A DNA stretch of 64,000 nt, from the NCBI RefSeq assembly GCF_900607235.1, contig NZ_LR027853.1, positions 62,001-126,000 of the forward strand. Reading direction: 5' to 3'. Both the position numbers and the translations under genes were made by a program. The notes beneath the pieces were generated by a model. The model was given only the letters and a program-made list of their open reading frames with translations. It did no database searches and was not told where the DNA came from. This document shows positions 45,750-54,458 of the stretch, piece by piece. Source of the DNA: Olivibacter jilunii. Lineage in GTDB: Bacteria; Bacteroidota; Bacteroidia; Sphingobacteriales; Sphingobacteriaceae. Numbering within the stretch: position 1 is the stretch's first letter; each line of letters starts with the position of its first letter.

Positions 45750-45798
45750 GGTGTCTCCTACAGGTGCTTACAACAAACATAGGAGACACCTCATTTTT
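45750..45798 (+). terminator. Terminator or attenuator inside locus C
   Basis: An 11-bp perfect stem GGTGTCTCCTA (45750-45760) with TAGGAGACACC (45780-45790), a 19-nt loop and a TCATTTTT tail. It ends 14 bases before the next start codon. Confidence 0.75.
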
Positions 45799-45811
45799 AA
45801 ACTAAAAGATC

Positions 45812-46765
45812 ATGATAAAAAGTATGCATGAACATCGAAGAAGTTTTCTGAAGAAAGCTTCGATGGCTGGATTGGGAGCCCTGATTAGCCCATACAATCA
45901 AGTTGAATCAACTATCGGGGAGTCGACAAATGTTAAGCGCAATCCGATCAGTGTATCCACGTATTCGTATTGGCATTTTAAAAAGGAAAAGTTTCCCATT
46001 GAGCAGGTAATTGAACAGGCAGCGACGTTGGGTTTTGATGGTGTAGAAATACTACATCGTCAAATGGAAAACGAAACTACCGGATATATGAATAAATTAA
46101 AGCGTCTTGCTTTCGAAAGTGGTTTGGCCTTACCTATGCTATCGATTCATCAGGATTTTGTATCACCTGATAAAGAAGACAGAAAAAAGAACATCGCACA
46201 TACCAAGCACTGCATCGATCTGGCTGTGCAGATGGGAATCCCTTGTGTCCGGTTGAACTCAGGTCGATGGAACACAGCAGGAACCTTTGACGAGTTGATG
46301 GCCGTAAAAGGAAAGGAAACGCCCTTAGCGGGATATACCGATGATGATGCCTTTAAATGGGTAATAGATGCGACGGGAGAATGCCTGATAAAGGCAGAGC
46401 AGGAGGGTGTGATTTTGGCCATCGAAAACCATTGGGGACTTACGACACAGGTTGAGGGCTTATTACGAATATACGAAGCCTTAAAAAGCTCATCGGCCAT
46501 GGGACTAAATCTGGATACCGGTAATTTTGCCGGCGACCCGTATAGTCAGTTCGAACAGTTAGCACCTTATGCTACCATTGTTCAAGCGAAGACCTATTAC
46601 GGAGGTGGAGAATGGTATACGTTAGATTTAGATTATCAACGGATCGCCGGCATATTGCGTAAAGTGAATTTTAAAGGCTATATTTCATTAGAGATGGAAG
46701 GAAAAGAAGACCCATTAACAGCAGTTCCTAAGAGCTTAGCCGTTTTGCGGAAAGCTTTTTACTAA
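45812..46765 (+). CDS. Exported sugar phosphate isomerase/epimerase family protein, locus C
   Basis: A 317-residue TIM-barrel protein of the AP-endonuclease-2 type. The N-terminus contains [20 protein letters not shown], a twin-arginine signal, so it should be periplasmic. Barrel motifs include [31 protein letters not shown] (metal ligands), [24 protein letters not shown] and [13 protein letters not shown]. With the adjacent oxidoreductase and DUF1080 protein it fits a 3-keto-sugar pathway, in which family members isomerise or split the oxidised sugar. The annotated start is the first of two close ATG codons (45812, 45824); the second starts immediately before the signal. Confidence 0.87.
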   Translation: MIKSMHEHRRSFLKKASMAGLGALISPYNQVESTIGESTNVKRNPISVSTYSYWHFKKEKFPIEQVIEQAATLGFDGVEILHRQMENETTGYMNKLKRLAFESGLALPMLSIHQDFVSPDKEDRKKNIAHTKHCIDLAVQMGIPCVRLNSGRWNTAGTFDELMAVKGKETPLAGYTDDDAFKWVIDATGECLIKAEQEGVILAIENHWGLTTQVEGLLRIYEALKSSSAMGLNLDTGNFAGDPYSQFEQLAPYATIVQAKTYYGGGEWYTLDLDYQRIAGILRKVNFKGYISLEMEGKEDPLTAVPKSLAVLRKAFY

Positions 46766-46780
46766 CGCAACCGTTTGCGT
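46765..46780. promoter_or_regulatory. PurR/LacI-type operator-like palindrome
   Basis: ACGCAACCGTTTGCGT begins on the last base of the isomerase stop codon. It is a 16-bp palindrome with one central mismatch and differs at one position from the classical PurR box ACGCAAACGTTTGCGT. It has a 4-nt centre and no T-run, so it is a poor terminator. The remaining gap to 47143 (about 360 bases) shows only a small TTTATC-G-GATAAA palindrome (46941-46953) and no gene. Confidence 0.45.
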
Positions 46781-47143
46781 GATGAATAAATTGGCAATCC
46801 TATTATTTTATTATTAAATTAACAGCCATTTTGGTCGAACATCATCATTTTATCGATCTTAAACTGCAATATTTAGCTAAATCAAACTTGGTATTATGAG
46901 CCATCTGGTTATTTATTGGTGCCACTGATCATGTCCTTCATTTATCGGATAAACGATAGTATCTCCGAGAAAAAAGGTCATTTTGTCTGTCCGGTTAATT
47001 AAATAGAGAGTAATAAAGAGACTTTTAATTGCAGAGAAAATCATCAAGCATAGTCAATACTTAAAACAACAAATCGAATGGATTTTTCTTAAATCGAACT
47101 TATTTTTTGAGAGAGGATCCTGAAACCAAAAATTAAAGCACAA

Positions 47144-48415
47144 ATGAAAGAAAAAAGTACCTCGAGAAGGGATTTTATCAAGAAGTCTGCCCTAGCAGCG
47201 GCAGCATTTAGCATCGTCCCGCGGTTTGTACTGGGAGGACAGGGATATTTGGCTCCGAGTGACCACCTAACAAAAGGTATTATTGGTGTTGGAGCTATGG
47301 GACGCGGTCATTTTTCCTATGCCGGCACCAAAACCGTTGCTATTTGTGATGTTGATACCAGACATTTAGCGATAGCCATGAAACAGCTGAATGATAGTGG
47401 TGTTAAGCAACTGTCAGATTTCCGTGAATTGATTCAACTTCCGGAAGTGGATATCGTTCATATCGCCACACCGCCTCATTGGCATGGTATCATGGCCGCT
47501 GAAGCTGCACGTGCCGGAAAAGATATATGGTGTGAAAAACCCATGACGCGTACAATAGGAGAAGGTAAACGTGTAAAAGAGGCTGTGCAACAACATGGGC
47601 GGATTTTTAGATTAAACACCTGGTTTAGATTTAAGGATAATTTCTACGGAATGGCTGTTCCGGTAAAGAAGATCAAGAAATTAGTGGATTCCGGTATGCT
47701 CGGCTGGCCACTGAAAGTTACTGTAAGTAGACATACGGGATTTGATTGGAAATTCTATTGGGTCGGAAAAGAGAATTTGACGCCTGAACAAGTGCCTAGC
47801 GAATTGAATTACGATATGTGGCTGGGGCCTGCTCAATACAAACCTTATAATGCACATCGTGTTCATCAAACCTTCCGGGGCTATTGGGACTATGATGGAG
47901 GCGGTTTAGGTGATATGGGACAACATTACCTGGATCCAATACAGTATTTCCTAGGGAAGGACAATGAAAGCCCGATTTCGGTTGAAGTAGACGCTCCACA
48001 GCAACACAGCGACGCAGTTGGCACGTGGCGACGAATTGAATATACCTATGCTGATGGATGTAAAATTATCCTCGACGGTGAAGGGAAAGATAAAGATGTG
48101 CCTTATATCGATGGGCCTAATGGTAAATTATATCCCGGGTTTAAATCGGATATCCCGGACATGGAACGTAAACTAGCGACATTCCCCGAACCGGAAGAGC
48201 AAGTGGTCGACTTTGTTGAAGCAGTGAAAAAGAGACAGAAATTTGCATTAAACGAGGATAATGGTTATCGTTCTTGCACCTTGGTAAATATGGGTTTAGC
48301 ATCTGTAAGGTTAGGTAGATCCTTAAAATTTGATCCAGATAAGCAGTTATTTGTTGATGATGAAGCGGCCAATCGTTTAATTGACCAACCGATGCGTGGC
48401 CCATGGACTATCTAA
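47144..48415 (+). CDS. Exported Gfo/Idh/MocA family oxidoreductase, locus C
   Basis: A 423-residue protein. The N-terminus STSRRDFIKKSALAAAAF is a textbook twin-arginine signal, expected because the enzyme folds around NAD(P) before export. The Rossmann domain shows GIIGVGAMGRGHF (about 46-58), AICDVD, HIATPPHWHGIMA and the EKPMTR motif (about 139-144); the C-terminal domain shows YWDYDGGGLGDMGQHYLDPIQ, which carries the active-site Asp and His. Periplasmic relatives oxidise or reduce C3 of glucosides. It lies 33 bases upstream of the HEAT/DUF1080 gene, so both are co-transcribed. Confidence 0.92.
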   Translation: MKEKSTSRRDFIKKSALAAAAFSIVPRFVLGGQGYLAPSDHLTKGIIGVGAMGRGHFSYAGTKTVAICDVDTRHLAIAMKQLNDSGVKQLSDFRELIQLPEVDIVHIATPPHWHGIMAAEAARAGKDIWCEKPMTRTIGEGKRVKEAVQQHGRIFRLNTWFRFKDNFYGMAVPVKKIKKLVDSGMLGWPLKVTVSRHTGFDWKFYWVGKENLTPEQVPSELNYDMWLGPAQYKPYNAHRVHQTFRGYWDYDGGGLGDMGQHYLDPIQYFLGKDNESPISVEVDAPQQHSDAVGTWRRIEYTYADGCKIILDGEGKDKDVPYIDGPNGKLYPGFKSDIPDMERKLATFPEPEEQVVDFVEAVKKRQKFALNEDNGYRSCTLVNMGLASVRLGRSLKFDPDKQLFVDDEAANRLIDQPMRGPWTI

Positions 48416-48448
48416 TGTATTTAATTATCACGAACTATTAAAACCAAT

Positions 48449-51400
48449 ATGAAGAATTATATATATGCTTCTATCCTTGCTTTTATGCTCGCCAACCCAC
48501 CGGCTTTTGCGCAGCAAGATGATAGGCGTACAGCGACGACCAAAATAGCAGATTTGTTAGCCACACAGCCCGCTCAGAATGCCGATAAGCTGAATGCTGC
48601 AATGGCCCAATTAGACAATTTTACGGCTGCTGATATCAGCGCACTGCTTTTATCTTTAAAGCCACAAGGCGGGGACAACGCAAAAATCGAATATGCAACC
48701 AACAGCTATTCCTATTTTGTTATGCAGAATGGAAAGGAGTCAATGCGTTCCAAATTTGTCCAGGGCGCTTTGGATGCCTTGGGGAAAATGCAGGATAAAA
48801 ATAATAAAGGGTACGTGCTGAATCTACTCACTAATGCAGGAAAAGACGATGCCGTGTCTGCCGTTTCTACGTATTTACAAGATGAATATTTAGGGGATCG
48901 TGCTGCACGGACTTTGGCACGAATTCGTTCCGATGAGGCGGGAAAAGCTCTTATGGCTGCGTTACCGTCTGCAAAAGGAAGAAATATAACCTACATACTG
49001 GAAGCTATTGGCGATGCCGATTATGTGCCTGCAGCGCCCACCATTGTTTCATTTGCCACCGCAGAGGAATTAACGGTTAGGAAAACAGCGCTCTATGCAT
49101 TAGCAAAATTGGCTGACCCATCTTCTGAGGAAGTTTTAAGGGCTGCAGCTGAAAAGGTTAACTTCGGTTATGATGAATCAAAAGCGACCGCTTCTTATAT
49201 TAATTACGCAAATAACCTACTCCTCAAAGGGAATAAGGAGCTAGCTGAAAAAGTAGCAAAAACTTTGTTGAAAGTAGATGATGAACATACACCTACGCGC
49301 ATTGCAGGGCTTAATATTTTAACGCACATTTACGGAGCCGAATATGTTCCGGATTTGGTAAAAGCATCTAGAGATAAGGAGAAAGCATACAGCATTGCCG
49401 CTTTAAAATTAGCGCAGCCATATTTAAATGGCGCTGCTGTCGAAAAATGGGGGAAAGCAGTAAAAAAAGCGAATCCCGAAACGCAAGCAGCTATCATAAA
49501 AGCTTTATCAAATACAACAGACGATAGTGCACTTCCTTTTGTTGAAAAAGCCCTAAAGAGTGATGATACCCTTGTGAAAGTTACGGCTATTAAAGCCTAT
49601 GGAAAACTAAAAGGGGTAGAGGGTACGCCTGAATTGTTGAAGTTATTATCAGAATCCAACCAAGAAGAGCGAGAAGCGGTAAAGGAAGCCTTTCTTACAT
49701 TGAAAGGCGAAGGTTTAACGGGTAAGTTAGTGACTTCCTTAGCTACAGCAGTACCGGCAGATCAGGTGACAATTATGCAAGTACTAGCTAATAGAGGCGC
49801 AAACGAAAGTTTCACCGCAGTTACTGCCTTGCTGAAAAGCAGTGATCCGACGGTAAGAGATGCTGCATATAATACATTGCCCGCCATTTCGAAATCCGAA
49901 AATCTTGCCTCATTAACCTCTTTATTATCTACAGCAGGTAACGAAAACGAGATAAAATTAGTACAGCAAGCTATAGTTGCGGCCGTTCAGGGGAGTCCAC
50001 AAAAGGAGCAGGATATCCAATCATTATTGGCCAGTTATCAATCGGCAAATCCGAACGGAAAAACGCTTTATTTGAACGTTTTTTCAGGAATAGGTGAAGG
50101 TAAAGCTCTACAGCCGGTTGTTGAAGTACTTGATGGAAATGATGCGAACTTAAAAGCTGCGGCAGTTGAAGCACTCGCTAATTGGAATGATCATGACGCG
50201 TTGCCTGAATTAATCAAGTTGAGTCGGGCGACAAGCGACTCAAAGCAATTGAATCAGATCTTAAACGGTATTGTACGATTGACCGCACAAAGCGACTTCC
50301 CGGCAGAGCAAAAAGTATTACTCCTAAGGGATGCTATGGGAGTTGCACAAAATACGCAGCAAAAAAGAATGATATTGGGTGCATTGAGCAATAATTTTAC
50401 TTATAATGCACTCATCTTTGCCGGAAAATATTTAGACGACCCGGAGTTGAAATCCGCTGCAGCCATGGCGGTGTTAAACATCGCATTATCAAATCCTAGC
50501 CTCTATGGTGAAGAAGTGAGCGCCATCTTGAATAAAACGGTAGACGCGTTAAGCGGACAAGATAGCGATTATTTAAAACAAGCCTTAATTAAACATATCA
50601 ATGAATTACCCAAGGGTCGTGGTTTTGTGTCACTTTTCAATGGCAAAGATTTAACAGGTTGGAAAGGTTTAGTAGAAAATCCCATTAAGCGAGCCAAAAT
50701 GAGTGCGAAGGAACTATCTGTCGCTCAGCAAAAGGCTGATGAATTGATGCGGCGTGGCTGGTATGTAAAGGACGGGGTGCTTTACTTTAATGGAAAAGGT
50801 GATAATATTGCAACCATTAAACAATATGGTGACTTCGAAATGCTGGTAGATTGGAAGTTGAGTACCGTTGGTAAGGAAGGTGATGCAGGTATTTATCTTC
50901 GGGGAACACCTCAGGTCCAGATTTGGGATACCTCCCGCGTAAACGTTGGAGCCCAAGTAGGTTCCGGTGGTCTTTATAATAACCAACAGAACGAAAGCAA
51001 ACCTCTTAAAGTAGCGGATAATGCACTGGGAGAATGGAATACCTTTCGTATTATTATGAAAGGCGATAAGGTGACAGTATATCTTAATGGGCAGCTAGTA
51101 ACTGATAACGTTACCTTAGAAAATTACTGGGATCGAAGTCAACCCATTTTTCCTATTGAACAGATAGAACTACAAGCTCATGGAACTGAAGTCGCCTATC
51201 GGGACATCTATATTAAGGAAATACCTAGAAAAGAGATTTTTACTTTAGGCAATGAAGAAAAGGCTGCTGGTTTCAAAGTACTGTTTGACGGTTCGAACTT
51301 AGATAGCTGGACAGGGAATACAACTGCTTACACAATCAGTGACGAAGGAACGCTGGCTTGTTATCCCGTTAAGGACTCAGGAGGTAATTTGTATTCAAAA

Positions 51401-51844
51401 GAAGAGTTTGGTGATTTTATCTATCGCTTTAGCTTTCGTCTAACTCCCGGAGCGAATAATGGCATTGGTATCAGGGCCCCTTTAGAAGGCAACGCGGCGT
51501 ATGAAGGAATGGAAATTCAGGTATTGGATAATGAAGCGGACATTTATAAAGATCTTAAGAAATATCAATACCACGGATCGGTTTATGGGGTAATTCCTGC
51601 TAAAAGAGGCTTTCTTAAACCGGTGGGAGAATGGAATGAAGAAGAGATTTACGTAAAAGGAAATAAGATCAAAGTCACGCTAAATGGCACCGTTATTTTA
51701 GAAGGTGACATTGCCGAGGCATCAAAAAATGGTACGTTAGATAAACTCGATCATCCGGGACTTAAACGAAAATCCGGTCATATAGGGTTTTTGGGTCATG
51801 GATCAGAGGTACATTTTAAAAATATCCGTGTTAAGCGGTTGTAG
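48449..51844 (+). CDS. Large exported protein with HEAT-like repeats and two DUF1080 domains
   Basis: A 1131-residue exported protein, signal about 1-22 (ending PAFAQQ). About residues 30-710 are alpha-helical HEAT/PBS-like repeats (for example VRKTALYALAKLADPSSEEV and KVTAIKAYGKLKGVEGTPEL). About residues 723-935 form a first DUF1080 domain (RGFVSLFNGKDLTGWKGLVE, DAGIYLRGTPQVQIWD, IELQAHGTEVAYRDIYIKEI) and 939-1131 a second (AGFKVLFDGSNLDSWTGNTT, NNGIGIRAPLEGNAAYEGME, GHIGFLGHGSEVHFKNIRVK). DUF1080 proteins include 3-keto-disaccharide hydrolases; the repeats may form a scaffold. It is the last gene of locus C. Confidence 0.88.
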   Translation: MKNYIYASILAFMLANPPAFAQQDDRRTATTKIADLLATQPAQNADKLNAAMAQLDNFTAADISALLLSLKPQGGDNAKIEYATNSYSYFVMQNGKESMRSKFVQGALDALGKMQDKNNKGYVLNLLTNAGKDDAVSAVSTYLQDEYLGDRAARTLARIRSDEAGKALMAALPSAKGRNITYILEAIGDADYVPAAPTIVSFATAEELTVRKTALYALAKLADPSSEEVLRAAAEKVNFGYDESKATASYINYANNLLLKGNKELAEKVAKTLLKVDDEHTPTRIAGLNILTHIYGAEYVPDLVKASRDKEKAYSIAALKLAQPYLNGAAVEKWGKAVKKANPETQAAIIKALSNTTDDSALPFVEKALKSDDTLVKVTAIKAYGKLKGVEGTPELLKLLSESNQEEREAVKEAFLTLKGEGLTGKLVTSLATAVPADQVTIMQVLANRGANESFTAVTALLKSSDPTVRDAAYNTLPAISKSENLASLTSLLSTAGNENEIKLVQQAIVAAVQGSPQKEQDIQSLLASYQSANPNGKTLYLNVFSGIGEGKALQPVVEVLDGNDANLKAAAVEALANWNDHDALPELIKLSRATSDSKQLNQILNGIVRLTAQSDFPAEQKVLLLRDAMGVAQNTQQKRMILGALSNNFTYNALIFAGKYLDDPELKSAAAMAVLNIALSNPSLYGEEVSAILNKTVDALSGQDSDYLKQALIKHINELPKGRGFVSLFNGKDLTGWKGLVENPIKRAKMSAKELSVAQQKADELMRRGWYVKDGVLYFNGKGDNIATIKQYGDFEMLVDWKLSTVGKEGDAGIYLRGTPQVQIWDTSRVNVGAQVGSGGLYNNQQNESKPLKVADNALGEWNTFRIIMKGDKVTVYLNGQLVTDNVTLENYWDRSQPIFPIEQIELQAHGTEVAYRDIYIKEIPRKEIFTLGNEEKAAGFKVLFDGSNLDSWTGNTTAYTISDEGTLACYPVKDSGGNLYSKEEFGDFIYRFSFRLTPGANNGIGIRAPLEGNAAYEGMEIQVLDNEADIYKDLKKYQYHGSVYGVIPAKRGFLKPVGEWNEEEIYVKGNKIKVTLNGTVILEGDIAEASKNGTLDKLDHPGLKRKSGHIGFLGHGSEVHFKNIRVKRL

Positions 51845-51848
51845 TTAT

Positions 51849-51900
51849 CTGGTTATTAGTCGTTAGTTATTTGTTTCTGGTTATTAGTGTCGTGTGTTAC
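51849..51900. repeat. Word-repeat tract after locus C
   Basis: CTGGTTATTAGT is present at 51849-51860 and 51877-51888 with further degenerate GTTATT/GTTAGT words between and after, and TATTAACC in the opposite sense just beyond. Confidence 0.55.
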
Positions 51901-51987
51901 TATTAACCTCTGTGACATATAAATAACGATTCGTAAAACAAATTCTTCAACTTATTGTTCTACCAACAAGGTTTAGGTTGGATAAAA

Positions 51988-52033
51988 GCAGAAAGCCCGG
52001 CGTTCCCAAGCGTTTGGGCTTTCTGCATTTTTT
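51988..52033 (+). terminator. Terminator of locus C
   Basis: GCAGAAAGCCC (51988-51998) pairs perfectly with GGGCTTTCTGC (52016-52026), with a 17-nt loop and ATTTTTTG behind. Confidence 0.9.
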
Positions 52034-52380
52034 GTATTGCCAGATCAGGAAGTAGTATCTTCTGTCATTAATGACTCGCAAAAAAATGTAGAATTATTTA
52101 TCTAGCTACAGGGAATTCGCCTTTGGCCTATAGATGAAGGTGTATATATTAAAAGAGATTTCCCTAATCTAGCTAAAGTAATTTGCATTTAAAAAGCAAT
52201 TTATCTAAGTTTGTTTAACTCATTTTATAGTCTTACAAAAATAATACGCTGACCAATTATTTATCATATAAGCGTTGCGGGACCTTCGTGTTTGGTTAAA
52301 AATAATAATGCAAATAATATCATTGACTTCATAAGGAAGCATGGTGACGTAACGAATTTTTTATGGTTTAAAGCTTGATT
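52034..52380. other. Intergenic region before the locus D sigma gene
   Basis: About 350 AT-rich bases. No gene, repeat or consensus promoter pair was identified, although the sigma gene needs a promoter here. Confidence 0.45.
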
Positions 52381-52965
52381 ATGAAAGATTTAACAAAGTT
52401 TTCTGATGAAGAACTTTTCCATGCCTGTGTAGACGGGAGCGAATTATCCTTTGAAGAGCTATACAATCGTTATTGGTATAAATTATATGCCGAGGCGCTG
52501 AGACGGTTAAGAAAGGCTGAGTTAGCAGAGGAAATTGTACAGGATCTGTTCACTAGTATATGGCTGAACCGCAAACGAATACAGATTCATAGTTCCGTTG
52601 CTGCTTATCTTTTTACATCTGTTAGGTACTTGGTAATAAGTGCTATACAAAAGGAAATAGTTAGAAAGAATTACAAAGAATTCTACAAAGGCAATTTTAG
52701 GGATTACGATAATTCTACCGAAACACGGCTAGCCTTTAACGAGTTACAAAATCAAATTGAAAACCATGTTCGATTACTACCCGATCGCTGTCGTTATATT
52801 TATGAGCTAAGCAGAAAAGAGTTTAAAAGTAATAAGGAAATAGCTGATTTGCTTGGCATATCGGAAAAAACGGTTGAAAACCAGTTGACCAAAGCATTAA
52901 GTAGGCTGAAAGTAGCTATGAAGCTTTATTCGTTTCATCTTTTATTGCTGTATTATTTATGTTAG
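52381..52965 (+). CDS. ECF RNA polymerase sigma factor (FecI-like), locus D
   Basis: A 194-residue sigma factor. Region 2 is seen in SFEELYNRYWYKLYAEALRR and AELAEEIVQDLFTSIWLNRK, region 4 in LLPDRCRYIYELSRKEFKSN, KEIADLLGISEKTVENQLTKALSRL. The protein ends with the hydrophobic SFHLLLLYYLC found in many Bacteroidota ECF sigma factors. The ATG at 52381 is preferred over a TTG two codons earlier. It should activate the locus D transporter and enzyme genes under control of the FecR at 53262, 296 bp downstream. Confidence 0.9.
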   Translation: MKDLTKFSDEELFHACVDGSELSFEELYNRYWYKLYAEALRRLRKAELAEEIVQDLFTSIWLNRKRIQIHSSVAAYLFTSVRYLVISAIQKEIVRKNYKEFYKGNFRDYDNSTETRLAFNELQNQIENHVRLLPDRCRYIYELSRKEFKSNKEIADLLGISEKTVENQLTKALSRLKVAMKLYSFHLLLLYYLC

Positions 52966-53261
52966 ATATGTTTAGAATTTCGTTGTTAAACGAACTCTTC
53001 GCCTTTTGTTTCGATCTTAAGGGTGACCAAAACCCAAGAGCGAAGCGATGAGCTCCCTACAGTCGACGTTGGTTTTGTGGAAGAAGTAACACGAATTTTT
53101 AAAGAAAATTGACCAAAGAAAGCCTTTCCTTAATTCTAATATCGCAACCATTTTGGCTTGTAGCTTAAAAAGATAATTTTTTTTACAACGGCGTAGGGGA
53201 TAAAGGGCTTTGGGCCGACTATACAAATGGAAGCTATTATAAATAAAAGATATACTATAAA
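52966..53261. other. Sigma-fecR gap of locus D
   Basis: 296 bases. GGGTGACCAAAACCC (53021-53035) is a short inverted word. A 69-codon minus-strand frame here has no recognisable family and is not called. No other structure seen. Confidence 0.4.
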
Positions 53262-54284
53262 ATGAAGAGCGAAATTTCCGAGGCTTTAATAGAAAAATAC
53301 CTTAATAAGCAATGTAATGCAGAGGAAGTGAAACTAGTGGAGGCGTGGTACGATGCGATGGGTAACTCGTTATCAGCCGAAGAATTCGATCAAATACGGA
53401 AAAATAGCCTTTTGAAAGCACGGATGTTGTATAATATCAAAAGGAGAAGTGGTCTGTCTCTCCATAATGGCAGTGAGGGCGCGCCTTTTAAGAAAGTACA
53501 TCGTAAAAATCGCTCTACCGGCGTTTGGGCCGCCGCTGCAGCAATTGTGTTAATCGCGTTCATATGGCTACTGTTGGGTGGCCAATTGGACAAAATTTTT
53601 AAAACAGATCCGGTGGTACTGGTTAAAAATGAAAGTAAAACCATACTGAAGCATCATTTGCCGGATGGAAGTGTGATTTGGCTAGCGCCACATTCGTCGC
53701 TGCAGTATAGCGGCACTTTTCAACAAGGGGTAAGAGAAGTAACGATGCGGGGTGACGTTTTTTTTGAAGTAGCCAAAGATCCGAACAAACCTTTTCTTAT
53801 CAATAGTGGATCGTTGTTGACCAAAGTTCTTGGAACAAGTTTTCGCATAAGGAGCGCAGGCGATGCAGAAGAAGAGGTCTCTGTGGTAACAGGTATGGTA
53901 GCTGTCAGTCGCGTCGATGAAAATATAAGCGTCGCTGAAAAGATGCAAGGTAGCCGAGAGGTTCTGCTCGTAGCTGATCAGAAAGTACATTTTAATAAAC
54001 ACAAGGCCCATTTAGTTAAAACAAAAGAAACATCGCGTTCGTCAGTGAAAATGTGGAAAAAGAGGAGTATGTCTTTTGAAGATAAGCCACTTAAAGATAT
54101 TGCTCACTTGCTTGACAGTACTTTCAATGTCCAAATTGATTTTCAGGATAAAAAACTTGAAAGTTATACATTGACTGCCGACTTTAATCAGCTAAACTTA
54201 ATTTCCATTATGGAAATAATCAGTCAATCACTCAACCTGCAATATGAGATTTCCGGAGATCGCATCAGGTTAATAAAAAAGTAA
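53262..54284 (+). CDS. FecR family anti-sigma factor, locus D
   Basis: A 340-residue regulator. The N-terminal cytoplasmic domain begins with the classic IEKYLNKQCNAEEVKLVEAWYD pattern; the membrane helix is about 88-107 (TGVWAAAAAIVLIAFIWLLLGG). The FecR domain (about 120-220) contains KHHLPDGSVIWLAPHSSLQY, VTMRGDVFFEVAKDPNKPFL and LTKVLGTSFRIRSAG; the C-terminal DUF4974 domain (about 265-338) contains FEDKPLKDIAHLLDSTFNVQ. It should restrain the locus D sigma factor until the STN domain of the SusC at 54459 signals ligand. 174 bp with a long dyad separate it from susC. Confidence 0.92.
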   Translation: MKSEISEALIEKYLNKQCNAEEVKLVEAWYDAMGNSLSAEEFDQIRKNSLLKARMLYNIKRRSGLSLHNGSEGAPFKKVHRKNRSTGVWAAAAAIVLIAFIWLLLGGQLDKIFKTDPVVLVKNESKTILKHHLPDGSVIWLAPHSSLQYSGTFQQGVREVTMRGDVFFEVAKDPNKPFLINSGSLLTKVLGTSFRIRSAGDAEEEVSVVTGMVAVSRVDENISVAEKMQGSREVLLVADQKVHFNKHKAHLVKTKETSRSSVKMWKKRSMSFEDKPLKDIAHLLDSTFNVQIDFQDKKLESYTLTADFNQLNLISIMEIISQSLNLQYEISGDRIRLIKK

Positions 54285-54365
54285 ATCATTCATGACCCTA
54301 ATTACTATCCATATGAAAACTTAACAACTTATTATTAACTAATAATTAATACATAGTTACATAAC

Positions 54366-54414
54366 GACAGTTGTGATATTTTAAATTATTAAAATATCGA
54401 TATATGCAATTGTC
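54366..54414. promoter_or_regulatory. Nested dyad in the fecR-susC gap, locus D
   Basis: An inner perfect 10-bp AT-rich inverted repeat (54375-54384 with 54389-54398, loop ATTA) is enclosed by a second pair, GACAGTTG (54366-54373) and CAATTGTC (54407-54414, one G-T). It ends 44 bases before the susC start and could be an operator or an mRNA-stabilising fold. Confidence 0.45.
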
Positions 54415-54458
54415 ATGGGCGCTATTTGCCTACATTTTAACCATCAAACAGCATTTAT

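Noticed and set aside
46941-46953. TTTATC-G-GATAAA palindrome as an operator
   Set aside because: Short, AT-rich and without a second copy; expected by chance in a 378-bp gap of this composition.
53017-53226. 69-codon minus-strand frame before fecR of locus D
   Set aside because: No recognisable domain, no promoter, and it lies in a regulatory gap.
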